DNA from: an uncultured Dehalococcoidia bacterium
GTDB taxonomy: Bacteria > Chloroflexota > Dehalococcoidia > Lucifugimonadales > UBA3495
Assembly: GCA_958296445.1 (NCBI GenBank)
Contig: OY282565.1
Coordinates: 2,125,570 to 2,189,569, forward strand
Direction of reading: 5' to 3'
Length of the DNA stretch: 64,000 nucleotides
Shown one piece after another: positions 51,861 through 60,181 of the stretch. Both the position numbers and the translations under genes were made by a program. The first letter of the stretch is position 1. Every line of letters begins with the position of its first letter. The notes under the pieces are model-generated. The model did no database searches, was not told the origin of the DNA, and saw only the letters and a program-made list of their open reading frames with translations.

Positions 51861-52487
51861 TTACTCTGACGACTGTTCCGGCTGAGGATTGGCGGGCGGC
51901 GCAGGCGGCGCGGCGGCAGGCTGAGCCGCGGCGGTTTCGGCTGGCGCGGCGCCAGCGGCGGGCGGAGCCGTAGCCGGGGCAGCAGCCGCTGCGGCTACGG
52001 GCGGAGCCGGGGCCGCTCCGGCGGCAGCCCCGCCCGCAGGCGGCGCCGTAGCCGGGGCCGCCGCCGCAACTCCGGCGGCAGGAGCCGGGGCCGCTCCGGC
52101 AGCAGCCCCGCCCGCAGGCGGCGCCCCGGCCGGCGGCCGCGGAGGACGCGGCGCCCGAGTCTGAGCCGCATGAGCCGCCAGCTCTTCCTCCGGCAGCGTG
52201 ACCGTCACCAGCGACCGCAGCACATTATCATCCAGCTTCAGGTACGTTTCCAGTTCGCGGTTGAACGCCTGATCGGTAACGAACCGGGTAAGGTGATAAT
52301 TGCCTTCCAAAAACTGGTACTGCCCCTTCCGCACCGGATAGGCCAGCCGCCGGGTTCCCCAGCGCTCTTCGTGGACAATTTCGGCTTCGCGATTGGTAAG
52401 AAAACCTTTGATGCGTTCCCAAGCCCGGCCAGCCTCATCCGGGCTAATCATCGGGCTAAGCACAACGACAAGTTCGTAATGACGCAA
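51861..52487 (-). CDS. rpsF: 30S ribosomal protein S6 with long Ala/Pro-rich C-terminal tail
   Basis: A 208-residue protein, about twice the usual length. Residues 1-105 are a normal S6 (MRHYELVVVLSPMISPDEAG, ERWGTRRLAYPVRKGQYQFL). The remaining ~100 residues are low-complexity Ala/Pro/Gly with repeated APATAPPAGGAAAGAAPAP units, ending in acidic PQPEQSSE. The tail is probably disordered. It heads the conserved rpsF-ssb-rpsR operon; rplI is not in the neighbourhood. Confidence 0.94.
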   Translation of the reverse strand: MRHYELVVVLSPMISPDEAGRAWERIKGFLTNREAEIVHEERWGTRRLAYPVRKGQYQFLEGNYHLTRFVTDQAFNRELETYLKLDDNVLRSLVTVTLPEEELAAHAAQTRAPRPPRPPAGAPPAGGAAAGAAPAPAAGVAAAAPATAPPAGGAAAGAAPAPPVAAAAAAPATAPPAAGAAPAETAAAQPAAAPPAPPANPQPEQSSE

Positions 52488-52572
52488 GAGTACCCCTTGT
52501 TGACGGATTAGTGCGCCGATTATAGCACCAGGGCGCGGCTATCTCAACCACCCGCCCCCCCGCGCCGGGCAA

Positions 52573-53124
52573 TCAGCCTCCCGGCGGCGGTTCGTCGAAA
52601 GAAACCCCGTTCCTTACGGCTTCCTCTCGCCGCCCATTCCATTCCCTCCACTGCTGCATCACAGCGGCCTCCCCCTCCGCACGCCCCTCCGCATGGCCCT
52701 CCTCCCGTCCCTCTGCGTGGCCTTCCGCATGGCCCGCGGCATGACCCGCCGCATGACCAGCGGCATGGCCTTCCTTTCGCAGCTTTTCCTCAATCCTCCT
52801 CCTTCGAGGTTCAAGGAACTTCTCGGTAAGGTATCTCGCCGTAACCACTGCTGCACCTCCAATCATATCCAAGACTGTCACCGTAAATATAGCACATACC
52901 ACTATCAGCGGCTGAGCCGGCGCCGACTCTTTGATAATGGCAATAGCCAGTTCAACAACGCTTTCGTGCCGCCCGTGAGCAACCTCGTCCCAAGCTATCG
53001 CAGCGACCCAACCGGCGGTCAAGGCAAAAATCAGCCCCAAGCACCAAGGCAGCCAATTCCGACCGATGCTCCACAGGTTTTCCCGCTCCCGCCGAGCGCG
53101 GCTCATATTCCCGAGACGGAACAT
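52573..53124 (-). CDS. Two-helix membrane protein with His/Ala/Gly tetrapeptide repeats
   Basis: A 183-residue ORF (or 177 from ATG 53106). Two hydrophobic helices (WLPWCLGLIFALTAGWVAAI, LIVVCAIFTVTVLDMIGGAA) are followed by a basic helix and a run of eight or nine four-residue units of GHAA/GHAE/GREE type, then a polar end with PPPGG. The His spacing of four could place a metal-binding ridge on one helix face. No family recognised. It lies 86 bp upstream of rpsF in the same direction. The 245 bp before it are featureless. Confidence 0.6.
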   Translation of the reverse strand: MFRLGNMSRARRERENLWSIGRNWLPWCLGLIFALTAGWVAAIAWDEVAHGRHESVVELAIAIIKESAPAQPLIVVCAIFTVTVLDMIGGAAVVTARYLTEKFLEPRRRRIEEKLRKEGHAAGHAAGHAAGHAEGHAEGREEGHAEGRAEGEAAVMQQWREWNGRREEAVRNGVSFDEPPPGG

Positions 53125-53369
53125 TTGGAATCGCCAAGTTCAGCCGTAGTCATCATCGCCCTCCTTACCGGGCGATTTTCCCACGCACCGCAACAACTCG
53201 GCAACAAGCAAATGTCATCAAACCGCAGCCACCCGCCACTCCACGACCAGCGTATCCCAATCTATAACAAGCGCAACCCCAACCCGAACCCAGACTCCTT
53301 AATATCACGCCACCCCATTACCGCCACCCGGATCTCCCCACCACGCCCCACACCCCGCCACCACCCCCA

Positions 53370-54614
53370 TCAGTCATCAATCCCCGGCACCGGAAACCCC
53401 CCCGCCAGCTCCCGCGCCTCCGCCGCCACCCGCGCGTGCAACGCCCCGTCCCCAATACCCGTAAGCACCCGCGCCACCATTCCGGCCACCAGCCCCGTTT
53501 CCGCCGCCCCCATACCCCGGCTGGTAATCGCCGGAGTTCCCAACCGCAGCCCGCTGGTAACCCGGGGCGGGCGCGGGTCGTAAGGAATAGCGTTCTTATT
53601 CGCAATAATCCCCACCGCGTTCAGCGCCTGCTCCGCCTGCGCCCCCGTAATCCCCAGCGGAGTCACATCCACCAGAACCAGATGATTATCGCTCCCCCCC
53701 GACACCAGCCGCATACCCGCCTCCGAAAGCTCCGCCGCCAGCGCCTGGCAGTTCTCCACCACCTGATGCGCGTAACGGGCGAAATCCGGCTGCAACGCCT
53801 GCCCGAAGCAGACCGCCTTCCCCGCTATCGTATGCATCATCGGCCCCCCCTGCATCACCGGAAACACGGCAAAATCAATCTCCCGGGCCAGTTCCCCGTC
53901 AGAGAGAATAAACCCCCCCCGCGGCCCCCGCAGACTCTTCTGCGTAGTAGACGTCACTATCTGGGCATACGGCAAAGGCGACGGATGCGCCCCCCCCGCA
54001 ATCAGCCCCGAAATATGGGCCATATCCACCATCAGCCGCGCCCCCACCCCATCGGCGATAGCCCGAAACCGTGGAAAGTCTATCACCCGCGGATAAGCGC
54101 TATACCCGGCCACAATGATTTTCGGCCGATGCTCCTGCGCCAGCCGCTCCACCCCATCGTAGTCTATCGTCTCCGTTTCCCGGTCAACGCCATAGGAAAC
54201 GAAGTTATACAGCTTGCCGGAAAAATTGACTTTCGCCCCGTGCGTCAGATGGCCCCCGTGGTCAAGCTGCATCCCCATCACCGTATCGCCGGGCTCCAGC
54301 AACGCAAAATAGACCGCCATATTCGCCTGCGCCCCGCTGTGAGGCTGCACATTGGAGTGTTCCGCGCCAAACAGCTCCTTGGCCCGCTCAATCGCCAACG
54401 ACTCCACCACATCCGCGTTCTCGCAGCCGCCGTAATAACGCCGCCCAGGGTAGCCCTCGGCATACTTGTTGCTGATAACGCTGGCCCCCGACGCCAGCAC
54501 CGCCTTGCTCGCGTAATTCTCCGAAGCAATAAGGACAATGGACTCGCGCTGTCGGCGGTCCTCCTCTTCCAAGGCACGGGCAACCTGCGGGTCCAGCTCA
54601 GCTAACGACGGCAT
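53370..54614 (-). CDS. glyA: Serine hydroxymethyltransferase
   Basis: PLP enzyme interconverting serine and glycine with tetrahydrofolate. It has 414 residues: [46 protein letters not shown]-like [19 protein letters not shown], and the PLP-Lys loop [14 protein letters not shown]. In most SHMTs this loop is TTTTHKTLRGPRGG, so the stacking His is Gln here; Lys is kept. ATG 54614 has GGAG 8 nt upstream and is preferred over the longer frame to 54659. Confidence 0.95.
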   Translation of the reverse strand: MPSLAELDPQVARALEEEDRRQRESIVLIASENYASKAVLASGASVISNKYAEGYPGRRYYGGCENADVVESLAIERAKELFGAEHSNVQPHSGAQANMAVYFALLEPGDTVMGMQLDHGGHLTHGAKVNFSGKLYNFVSYGVDRETETIDYDGVERLAQEHRPKIIVAGYSAYPRVIDFPRFRAIADGVGARLMVDMAHISGLIAGGAHPSPLPYAQIVTSTTQKSLRGPRGGFILSDGELAREIDFAVFPVMQGGPMMHTIAGKAVCFGQALQPDFARYAHQVVENCQALAAELSEAGMRLVSGGSDNHLVLVDVTPLGITGAQAEQALNAVGIIANKNAIPYDPRPPRVTSGLRLGTPAITSRGMGAAETGLVAGMVARVLTGIGDGALHARVAAEARELAGGFPVPGIDD

Positions 54615-54734
54615 CAGAAACTCCAAATTCAACAACTTCCGAGGACAACAATCCCCCAACCAGTCTAAGGTCGCCCCCCAACGCTGTCAACGAAACCGGC
54701 CACAACCCGCCCCCTCCCCGGTTCCCAGCGCAAC

Positions 54735-54795
54735 CGCCTGAATCCTGATTCAGACAAAAACCCCCAAAATCCCCCCATCCCGCAAATCCCGATTC
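54735..54795. repeat. Intergenic repeat with core CTGATTCAGACA
   Basis: AATCCTGATTCAGACA followed by AATCCC-type units, as at 31740-31916. The 260-bp gap between glyA and the thioredoxin reductase gene (divergent) shows nothing else recognisable. Confidence 0.55.
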
Positions 54796-54874
54796 TGCCC
54801 CCCCAAGCAACATCATTGACACCCCGAAAGCCCCGCCCATATAGTCACCCCACCCCAAGGCAGGATTGAACGAT

Positions 54875-55804
54875 ATGGCAACTGATTACGACATCCTAGT
54901 AGTCGGCGGCGGCCTAGCGGGAATGACCGCCGGTATGTATGCCGCCCGTTACGGCCTCAAAGTGGCCGTCATCGAGCGTATGATGGGCGGCGCCTCCATC
55001 ATCAACGTAGAAAAAATCGAAAACTACCCCGGCTTTCCCGAAGGCATTATGGGCGCCGACCTAGCCGCAATGTCCCAAGAACAAGCAATGAACGCCGGAG
55101 CCGCCTTCGTTATGGCCGAGGCGTCGGGCCTGTCAACCCAAGACGGCCGCCACACCCTGAAAACCGACGCCGGAGACTTTCGCGCCCAGGCCGTCATCAT
55201 CGCCGCCGGCTCCACCCTCCGGCTGCTAGGCGTCCCCGGCGAGGATGAATTTACCGGCCGGGGCGTATCCCAATGCGCCACCTGCGACGGCCCCCTATAC
55301 AGCGGCGAAATAGTGGCCGTAGCCGGTGGCGGCGACTCCGCCGCCGACGAAGCCCTGGTACTAGCCCAGTACGCCGAAAAAGTGCTGCTGTTTCACCGCC
55401 GCGACCAGCTCCGGGCCCAACACGAACTAGCCGGCCGGGTACTCAACCACCCCAAAATCGAAGTAATCTGGAACACCGTCATAGACGAAGTGCTAGGCGA
55501 AAGCGCAGTTTCCGGCGTCCGCGCCACCAACCTGTCCACCGGCCAACAGACCGCCCACGAGCTTTCCGGCCTGTTCGTCTACGTCGGCCTAGCCCCCAAC
55601 GCCGGTTTCGCCCAAGAGCTGCTAGAAACCGACAACGGCGGCCACATCCCCGTAAACATCTCAATGCAAACCGCCATCCCCGGAATATACGCCGCCGGCG
55701 ACATCCGCCAGCACTCATCATCCCAACTAATATCGGCGGCCGGCGACGGCGCCACCGCCGCCCTAGCCGCCCACCGCTACATAACCGCCAACCCCCAACA
55801 ATAG
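54875..55804 (+). CDS. trxB: Thioredoxin reductase-like NAD(P)H/FAD oxidoreductase
   Basis: A 309-residue low-molecular-weight thioredoxin reductase fold. It has FAD-binding YDILVVGGGLAGMTAGMYAA, the redox pair CATCDGPLYSG, an NAD(P) Rossmann VAVAGGGDSAADEAL, and C-terminal FAD GIYAAGDIRQ. The CxxC is intact. ATG 54875 is used (TTG 54866 in frame upstream). The trailing region HSSSQLISAAGDGATAALAA is typical. It may serve the thiol and selenol proteins of the cell. Confidence 0.92.
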   Translation: MATDYDILVVGGGLAGMTAGMYAARYGLKVAVIERMMGGASIINVEKIENYPGFPEGIMGADLAAMSQEQAMNAGAAFVMAEASGLSTQDGRHTLKTDAGDFRAQAVIIAAGSTLRLLGVPGEDEFTGRGVSQCATCDGPLYSGEIVAVAGGGDSAADEALVLAQYAEKVLLFHRRDQLRAQHELAGRVLNHPKIEVIWNTVIDEVLGESAVSGVRATNLSTGQQTAHELSGLFVYVGLAPNAGFAQELLETDNGGHIPVNISMQTAIPGIYAAGDIRQHSSSQLISAAGDGATAALAAHRYITANPQQ

Positions 55805-55874
55805 TACTCAATTCCCACCCCCGCCCGGATTTCGGTGGGGGCGCCCCAACCCCCTAACCCCCGTATCCCGGTAG

Positions 55875-55894
55875 GGGCGCACAGCCGTGCGCCC
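55875..55894. repeat. 20-bp perfect palindrome GGGCGCAC-AGCC-GTGCGCCC
   Basis: Identical to the palindromes at 24174, 61575 and 61682; located between the thioredoxin reductase and CoA-binding genes. Confidence 0.75.
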
Positions 55895-55951
55895 TGTACG
55901 AAGGCAGGCACGCCCCAACCCAAAAAACCAACCACGCAAAAGGAGCGCACA

Positions 55952-56368
55952 ATGCCCGACAACTACACCGACCTAGTAGACGAACAGCTACGCAACAGCA
56001 AAACCATCGCCGTCGTAGGGCTATCCAACAACCCCGAGCGCGACAGCCACCGCGTAGCCAGCTACCTCCAGCGGCAAGGCTACCGCATCATCCCCGTAAA
56101 CCCGGTCATCCAAGAAGCCCTAGGCGAAACCGCCTACCCCGACCTGAAATCAGTCCCCGAACCCATAGATATGGTAGACGTGTTCCGCCGCTCCGACCAA
56201 GTCCCCCCCGTAGTGGACGAAGCCATCGAAATAGGCGCCCGCTACATCTGGATGCAAGACGGCGTAATCAACGAGGAAGCCAAAACCAAAGCCGAAGCCG
56301 CCGGCATCCCCGTAATAATGAACGACTGCGCCCTACGCCAACACCGCCGCCGCTTCAGCCAAACCTAA
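55952..56368 (+). CDS. CoA-binding-domain protein (YccU-like)
   Basis: A 138-residue Rossmann protein of the CoA_binding_2 family: KTIAVVGLSNNPERDSHRVA, GYRIIPVNPVIQEALGETAY, and YIWMQDGVINEEAKTKAEAA. ATG 55952 has AGGAG six bases upstream. Family members bind CoA or nucleotides; no enzymatic role is fixed. The longer frame from 55835 runs through the palindromic repeat. Confidence 0.9.
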   Translation: MPDNYTDLVDEQLRNSKTIAVVGLSNNPERDSHRVASYLQRQGYRIIPVNPVIQEALGETAYPDLKSVPEPIDMVDVFRRSDQVPPVVDEAIEIGARYIWMQDGVINEEAKTKAEAAGIPVIMNDCALRQHRRRFSQT

Positions 56369-56393
56369 CCCCAGACAACCCAGCGGCCAGACA

Positions 56394-56660
56394 GGCGATT
56401 TCTTCCGCTTTGACGAATGGGATGCCAAAGTTAAAGGCGTTGACATTCAGGAATGGGTCAAGCCAAGAAGCGGCTGGACTATCGCCGGGCAGGATTACCA
56501 GCGCAGAGAATACACGCCCGGCGATATATTGATTCATTTCAGCCCACCCGCGGATGCTTACCCGTATCCCGAATGCCCTGACAATCGGGCGATTATTGAC
56601 ATCACTCAAGAGTCCATTAAGCTGGCCTGGAACTCGGCTCCTCTGCCCGGTTTCTGCTAG
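56394..56660 (+). pseudogene. Start-less ORF fragment of lower GC, probable gene remnant
   Basis: About 88 codons are open in one frame without a usable ATG: GDFFRFDEWDAKVKGVDIQE, then AGQDYQRREYTPGDILIHFS, PPADAYPYPECPDNRAIIDI, ending LPGFC and TAG. The base composition is visibly less GC-rich than around it, and codon use is normal for a coding sequence. I recognise no family. It looks like the 3' remnant of a foreign gene cut at the CoA-binding gene's end. Confidence 0.5.
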
Positions 56661-56725
56661 TTACATTGGCCTACTACGCTAATGGCGCCGGGCAGAGAAC
56701 AGTAAAGCCGGTTCCAAGCAAGAGA

Positions 56726-56960
56726 GCGGAAAATTGCGAAATTCCCCTTTACCAACCAGAGCAACCGATTGGAAAGGCCGGAGAAGCCAGTGACGGCGTA
56801 CACCCCCTCTTTGCCACCCTGAGCGACCCTTTGTAACCCTGAGCGACCCTTGCCACCCTGAACGTCCCTTGCGTCACCCTGAGCGCCCCCCTGTCACCCT
56901 GAGCAAAGCGAAGGGTCTCACCGCCCAAGCCAAGATCCTTCCCTTTGCTCAAAACGCTGG
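56726..56960. repeat. Palindromic intergenic repeat (TCATTCTGAGC family), divergent
   Basis: It starts AAAATTGCGAAATTCCCC and contains four or five TTGTAACCCTGAGC/TCACCCTGAGC units and AAAGCGAAGGGTCTCACC. The 753-bp gap 56369-57121 otherwise holds only the ORF remnant and C-rich DNA. Confidence 0.6.
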
Positions 56961-57121
56961 CACCAGACAAACAAATGACAGGCAGCGGAAGTAACCTCGC
57001 AATTCTCTATAAAGAGGGTTTTAACCAAACCGCAACCCTACCCTACCCGCCGAACCAAAACCCTCAAGCCCCCCAACCAAACATCGCCCCAGCGCCCCCC
57101 CCAACAGCACCCCCCACCCCC

Positions 57122-57304
57122 CTAAGCCGGCGGCAGAATAATCGGCAGCGGCTCCACCTCCTCCAACCCCGGCGGGTTAATCGCGTCCAGCGACTCCAGC
57201 AGCGCGTTAAGGCTGTACATCACCTCAGTAAGCTCCGGTTCCTGAATATCCAGCCCGGCGGCCCGGCCCAAAGCCTGAATATCCTCCCTCGACAAATCAG
57301 CCAT
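57122..57304 (-). CDS. GatC/AtzG-like small amidase-partner protein
   Basis: A 60-residue protein: ADLSREDIQALGRAAGLDIQ, then VMYSLNALLESLDAINPPGL and EEVEPLPIILPP. Two helices followed by an extended Pro-rich end resemble GatC and the AtzG-type subunits that brace amidase-signature enzymes. GGAGG precedes the ATG. An amidase gene starts 576 bp away on the opposite strand, so the two may form one complex although transcribed divergently. Confidence 0.65.
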   Translation of the reverse strand: MADLSREDIQALGRAAGLDIQEPELTEVMYSLNALLESLDAINPPGLEEVEPLPIILPPA

Positions 57305-57317
57305 CATCTCCCTCCCA

Positions 57318-57370
57318 ATAACGCGATTGTTGGTAATGCGATTGTTGGCGATGCGATTGTTGGTAATGCC
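57318..57370. repeat. Three tandem copies of GCGATTGTTGGTAAT
   Basis: A 15-bp unit repeated three times with one substitution, immediately upstream of the GatC/AtzG-like gene on its 5' side. The rest of the 233-bp divergent region shows nothing certain. Confidence 0.7.
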
Positions 57371-57540
57371 ACCATCACTGACGCAGTTGCAACGCCAGCG
57401 TAATACTGCGGGATAACGCCCCGCCCGTCAAGCCGCAGGCCCCTCCCGGCGTGAATAATTCCCCCGGCTAAGGTATACTGGCCGGGCCCCGGCAAATCCT
57501 TATCCGGCCGGAGCTTTCAACGAAGCAGAATAGGACGGCT

Positions 57541-57858
57541 ATGGCCGATTACAAGGAAATCAAGGTTGACCTAGGCCCCGAATCATCCTACACCAAGCTC
57601 CCCGCCCCGGTAGACGTAGGCAACTGGTCCTACTTCCTGGCAAAAAGCCGCAAAGGCGTCTACCAGTTGCTCTCCAACGTCTGCCCCCACCAGATGGGCG
57701 AAGTCGTAGACTGGGGCGGCGTCTTTATGTGTCCCGACCACGGCTGGCGTTTCGAGTATTCCGAAGGCGTCTGCGTCAACGGCCCCAACTCGCGGATGAC
57801 CGCCTTCCCGGTAACCGTGGAAAGCGGACGGCTCATCGCCACCGTGCCCGACGACTAG
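57541..57858 (+). CDS. Rieske [2Fe-2S] protein
   Basis: A 105-residue stand-alone Rieske ferredoxin-like domain. The cluster ligands are CPHQMGEVVDW and CPDHGWRFEY (CxH ... CxxH). It has no membrane anchor or signal peptide, so it is probably a soluble electron-transfer partner for an oxygenase. It lies 21 bp before the amidase gene on the same strand; a P450 and a nitroreductase are close by. Confidence 0.9.
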   Translation: MADYKEIKVDLGPESSYTKLPAPVDVGNWSYFLAKSRKGVYQLLSNVCPHQMGEVVDWGGVFMCPDHGWRFEYSEGVCVNGPNSRMTAFPVTVESGRLIATVPDD

Positions 57859-57879
57859 ACTGCCTAACGGGAGTAAATC

Positions 57880-59295
57880 ATGCAAAAAAGCGAAATTCCC
57901 TTCCTAAGCGCGACGGAACTGGCCCGCCTAATCCAGTCGCGCCAGGTCTCGCCCGTAGAAGCCGCCGAAGCCTACCTAGAGCGCATCGCCGCAGTAGACG
58001 GGCGGCTGAACTCCTACATCACCGTCACTAGCGACCACGCCATAGCCGCCGCCCGCCAGGCCGAAGCCGAAATCGCCGCCGGAACCTACCGCGGCCCCCT
58101 CCACGGCCTGCCCCTAGCCGTCAAAGACCAGTTCCACACCGCCGGAATACCCACCACCGGCGGCTCCGCCATCCTGCGCGATTTCGTCCCCCAGCACGAC
58201 GCCACCGTTATGGCCCGCCTCAAAGACGCCGGCGCCGTGCTGCTCGGCAAGCTCAACATGAGCGAATTCGCCATGGCCGACATCTACCAACATCCCTACG
58301 GCACGCCCCGCAACCCATGGGACATAACCCGCAACCCCGGCACCTCCAGCAGCGGCTCCGGCGCCGCCACCGCCGCCTTCCTCTGCGCCACCTCCCTCGG
58401 CGAAGACACCGGCGGCTCCATCCGCGGCCCCGCCAACTTCAGCGGCCTAGTCGGCCTGCGCCCCACCTACGGGCGAGTCAGCCGCCACGGTGTAATGGGC
58501 GGCTCCTGGTCAATGGACACCGTCGGCCCCATTTCCCGCACCGTCGAAGACGCCGCCATCACCTTTCAGGCCATCGCCGGCCACGACCCCAAAGACCCCT
58601 ACACCTGGAACGTCCCCGTTCCCGACTACCGCGCCGCCCTAACCGGCGACATCCGCGGCCTAAAAGTCGGCGTCATCACCGAGCGGATGGACGCCCCCAA
58701 CCTAGACCCCGAAATGCGCGACGCCGTAACCGCCGCCATCGGAACCCTAGGCGAGCTAGGCGCCGACGCCCAAGAAGTATCCCTCCCCCTAGCCCCCGCC
58801 GCCGGCGCAATGTCTATGACCATCATCGGCGTAGAATGGGCCAGCCTCCACCGCCCCACCTTCCAGCCCAATCTAGCCCAAATGGACTACAACAACCAAA
58901 TCCGCTTCCTAACCGGCGGCGTCATCCCCGCCCACGCCTACAACAAAGCCCAAAAGCTCCGCACGCTACTACGCCAGCAAATCCTACACGCCCTAGACGA
59001 AGTAGACGTCCTCGCCCTCCCCTCCGGCATCGGCCCCGCGCCGCCCGTCGAAAGCATCCCCGGCATCCAAAGCAAAGAACACGCCCTAGCCGGACTCAAC
59101 GCCCGCATCAGCTTCACCGGCCCCTTCAACCTAGCCGGCGTCCCCGCCATCTCCGTCCCCTGCGGCTTCACCGCCGCCGGCCTCCCCCTCGGCCTACAAC
59201 TAGCCGCCCGCCCCTTCGCCGAACAAACCCTATTCCAAGCCGCCCACGCCTACCAACAAAACACCACCTGGCACACCCGCCACCCCAACATCTAA
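57880..59295 (+). CDS. Amidase-signature family hydrolase
   Basis: A 471-residue amidase with the Ser-cisSer-Lys triad: AVKDQFHTAGIPT (Lys), GTSSSGSGAATAAF (cis-Ser) and GEDTGGSIRGPANFSGLVGL (nucleophile Ser). The start reads ELARLIQSRQVSPVEAAEAY, typical of GatA/AtzE-like enzymes. ATG 57880 follows ACGGGAG. It is not GatA by context, as no gatB is present. The substrate is unknown, perhaps an N-containing small molecule together with the Rieske, P450 and nitroreductase genes. Confidence 0.92.
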   Translation: MQKSEIPFLSATELARLIQSRQVSPVEAAEAYLERIAAVDGRLNSYITVTSDHAIAAARQAEAEIAAGTYRGPLHGLPLAVKDQFHTAGIPTTGGSAILRDFVPQHDATVMARLKDAGAVLLGKLNMSEFAMADIYQHPYGTPRNPWDITRNPGTSSSGSGAATAAFLCATSLGEDTGGSIRGPANFSGLVGLRPTYGRVSRHGVMGGSWSMDTVGPISRTVEDAAITFQAIAGHDPKDPYTWNVPVPDYRAALTGDIRGLKVGVITERMDAPNLDPEMRDAVTAAIGTLGELGADAQEVSLPLAPAAGAMSMTIIGVEWASLHRPTFQPNLAQMDYNNQIRFLTGGVIPAHAYNKAQKLRTLLRQQILHALDEVDVLALPSGIGPAPPVESIPGIQSKEHALAGLNARISFTGPFNLAGVPAISVPCGFTAAGLPLGLQLAARPFAEQTLFQAAHAYQQNTTWHTRHPNI

Positions 59296-59305
59296 CCAAC
59301 CATCT

Positions 59306-59407
59306 CAACGCAAAAAACGCGCAGAGAACGCAGAGATTACGCCGTAGGATATAAAAATCCAAAAAAACTCTGCGCCCTCTGCGCGTCCTCCGCGCCCTCT
59401 GCGTTAA
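59306..59407. repeat. Imperfect inverted repeat (CGCAGAGAACGCAGAG type)
   Basis: Left arm AACGCAGAGA-like units and right arm CTCTGCGCCCTCTGCG units can fold into a long hairpin around an A/T-rich centre. A sister copy lies at 60063-60168 on the other side of the nitroreductase gene. Confidence 0.75.
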
Positions 59408-59432
59408 AAACCCCCACCGCAAGGAGCAACCA

Positions 59433-60059
59433 ATGCCCAACGAAATAGGACTACTAGAAGCCATCTACACCCAACGCCAGATAACCCGCTACCGCCCCGA
59501 CCCGGTCCCCCGCGAGGCCATCGAGCAAATCATCGACGCCGCCATCCGCGCCCCCAGCGGCGGCAACACCCAGCCCTGGCACTTCATCGCCATCACCGAC
59601 CCCGAACTCATCGAAAAAATCGGCAGCCTCTACCGCGACCTCTGGCTAGGCTCCCTAGGCGCAACCCCCGCCCCCGGCGAAAGCCCAGTATACGGCGCCG
59701 CCCGCTACCTAGCCCAGCATATGCCCGAAGTCCCCGCAATGATACTAATCTGCGCCGACCACTCCCGCGGCCACGCCCCCCACACCCCCGGCCAGCCCAT
59801 CGAGCGCGGCCGCTACGCCTCATCCGTCTGGCTCGCAATCCAAAACCTATTCCTAGCCGCCCGCGCCCTCGGCCTAGGCACCCGCATCACCACCACCCAC
59901 ATCCGCGGCGAAGAACAAATCAAACAATGGCTAGGCATCCCCGACCACCTAGAAACCGTCTGCCTAACCCCCCTGGGCTACCCCCGAGGCAGCTTCGGCG
60001 AAACCGTCCGAACCCCAGCCCCCCAAGTAACCTCCTTCAACCACTACGGCGCCCCCTAA
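59433..60059 (+). CDS. Nitroreductase-family FMN oxidoreductase
   Basis: A 208-residue dimeric flavin protein: RQITRYRPDPVPREAIEQII, AAIRAPSGGNTQPWHFIAIT and ALGLGTRITTTHIRGEEQIK. It begins after AAGGAGC. The gene is precisely bracketed by two copies of a CGCAGAG inverted repeat. The acceptor substrate is unknown; the family includes nitroaromatic, quinone and iodotyrosine-like reductases. Confidence 0.9.
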   Translation: MPNEIGLLEAIYTQRQITRYRPDPVPREAIEQIIDAAIRAPSGGNTQPWHFIAITDPELIEKIGSLYRDLWLGSLGATPAPGESPVYGAARYLAQHMPEVPAMILICADHSRGHAPHTPGQPIERGRYASSVWLAIQNLFLAARALGLGTRITTTHIRGEEQIKQWLGIPDHLETVCLTPLGYPRGSFGETVRTPAPQVTSFNHYGAP

Positions 60060-60062
60060 CCA

Positions 60063-60168
60063 TTAAACGCAGAGGACGCAAAGGATACGCAGAGAACGCA
60101 GAGGATTCTATATCTACCAAAAAACCCTCTGCGTACTCTGCGCGACCTCTGCGCCCTCTGCGTTAAAA
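60063..60168. repeat. Imperfect inverted repeat (CGCAGAGAACGCAGAG type)
   Basis: It runs from TTAAACGCAGAGGACGC to CCCTCTGCGTTAAAAC, with a TCTATATCTACC centre. It is the same family as 59306-59407 and is located three bases after the nitroreductase stop. Confidence 0.78.
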
Positions 60169-60181
60169 CCCCCCGTCCACC

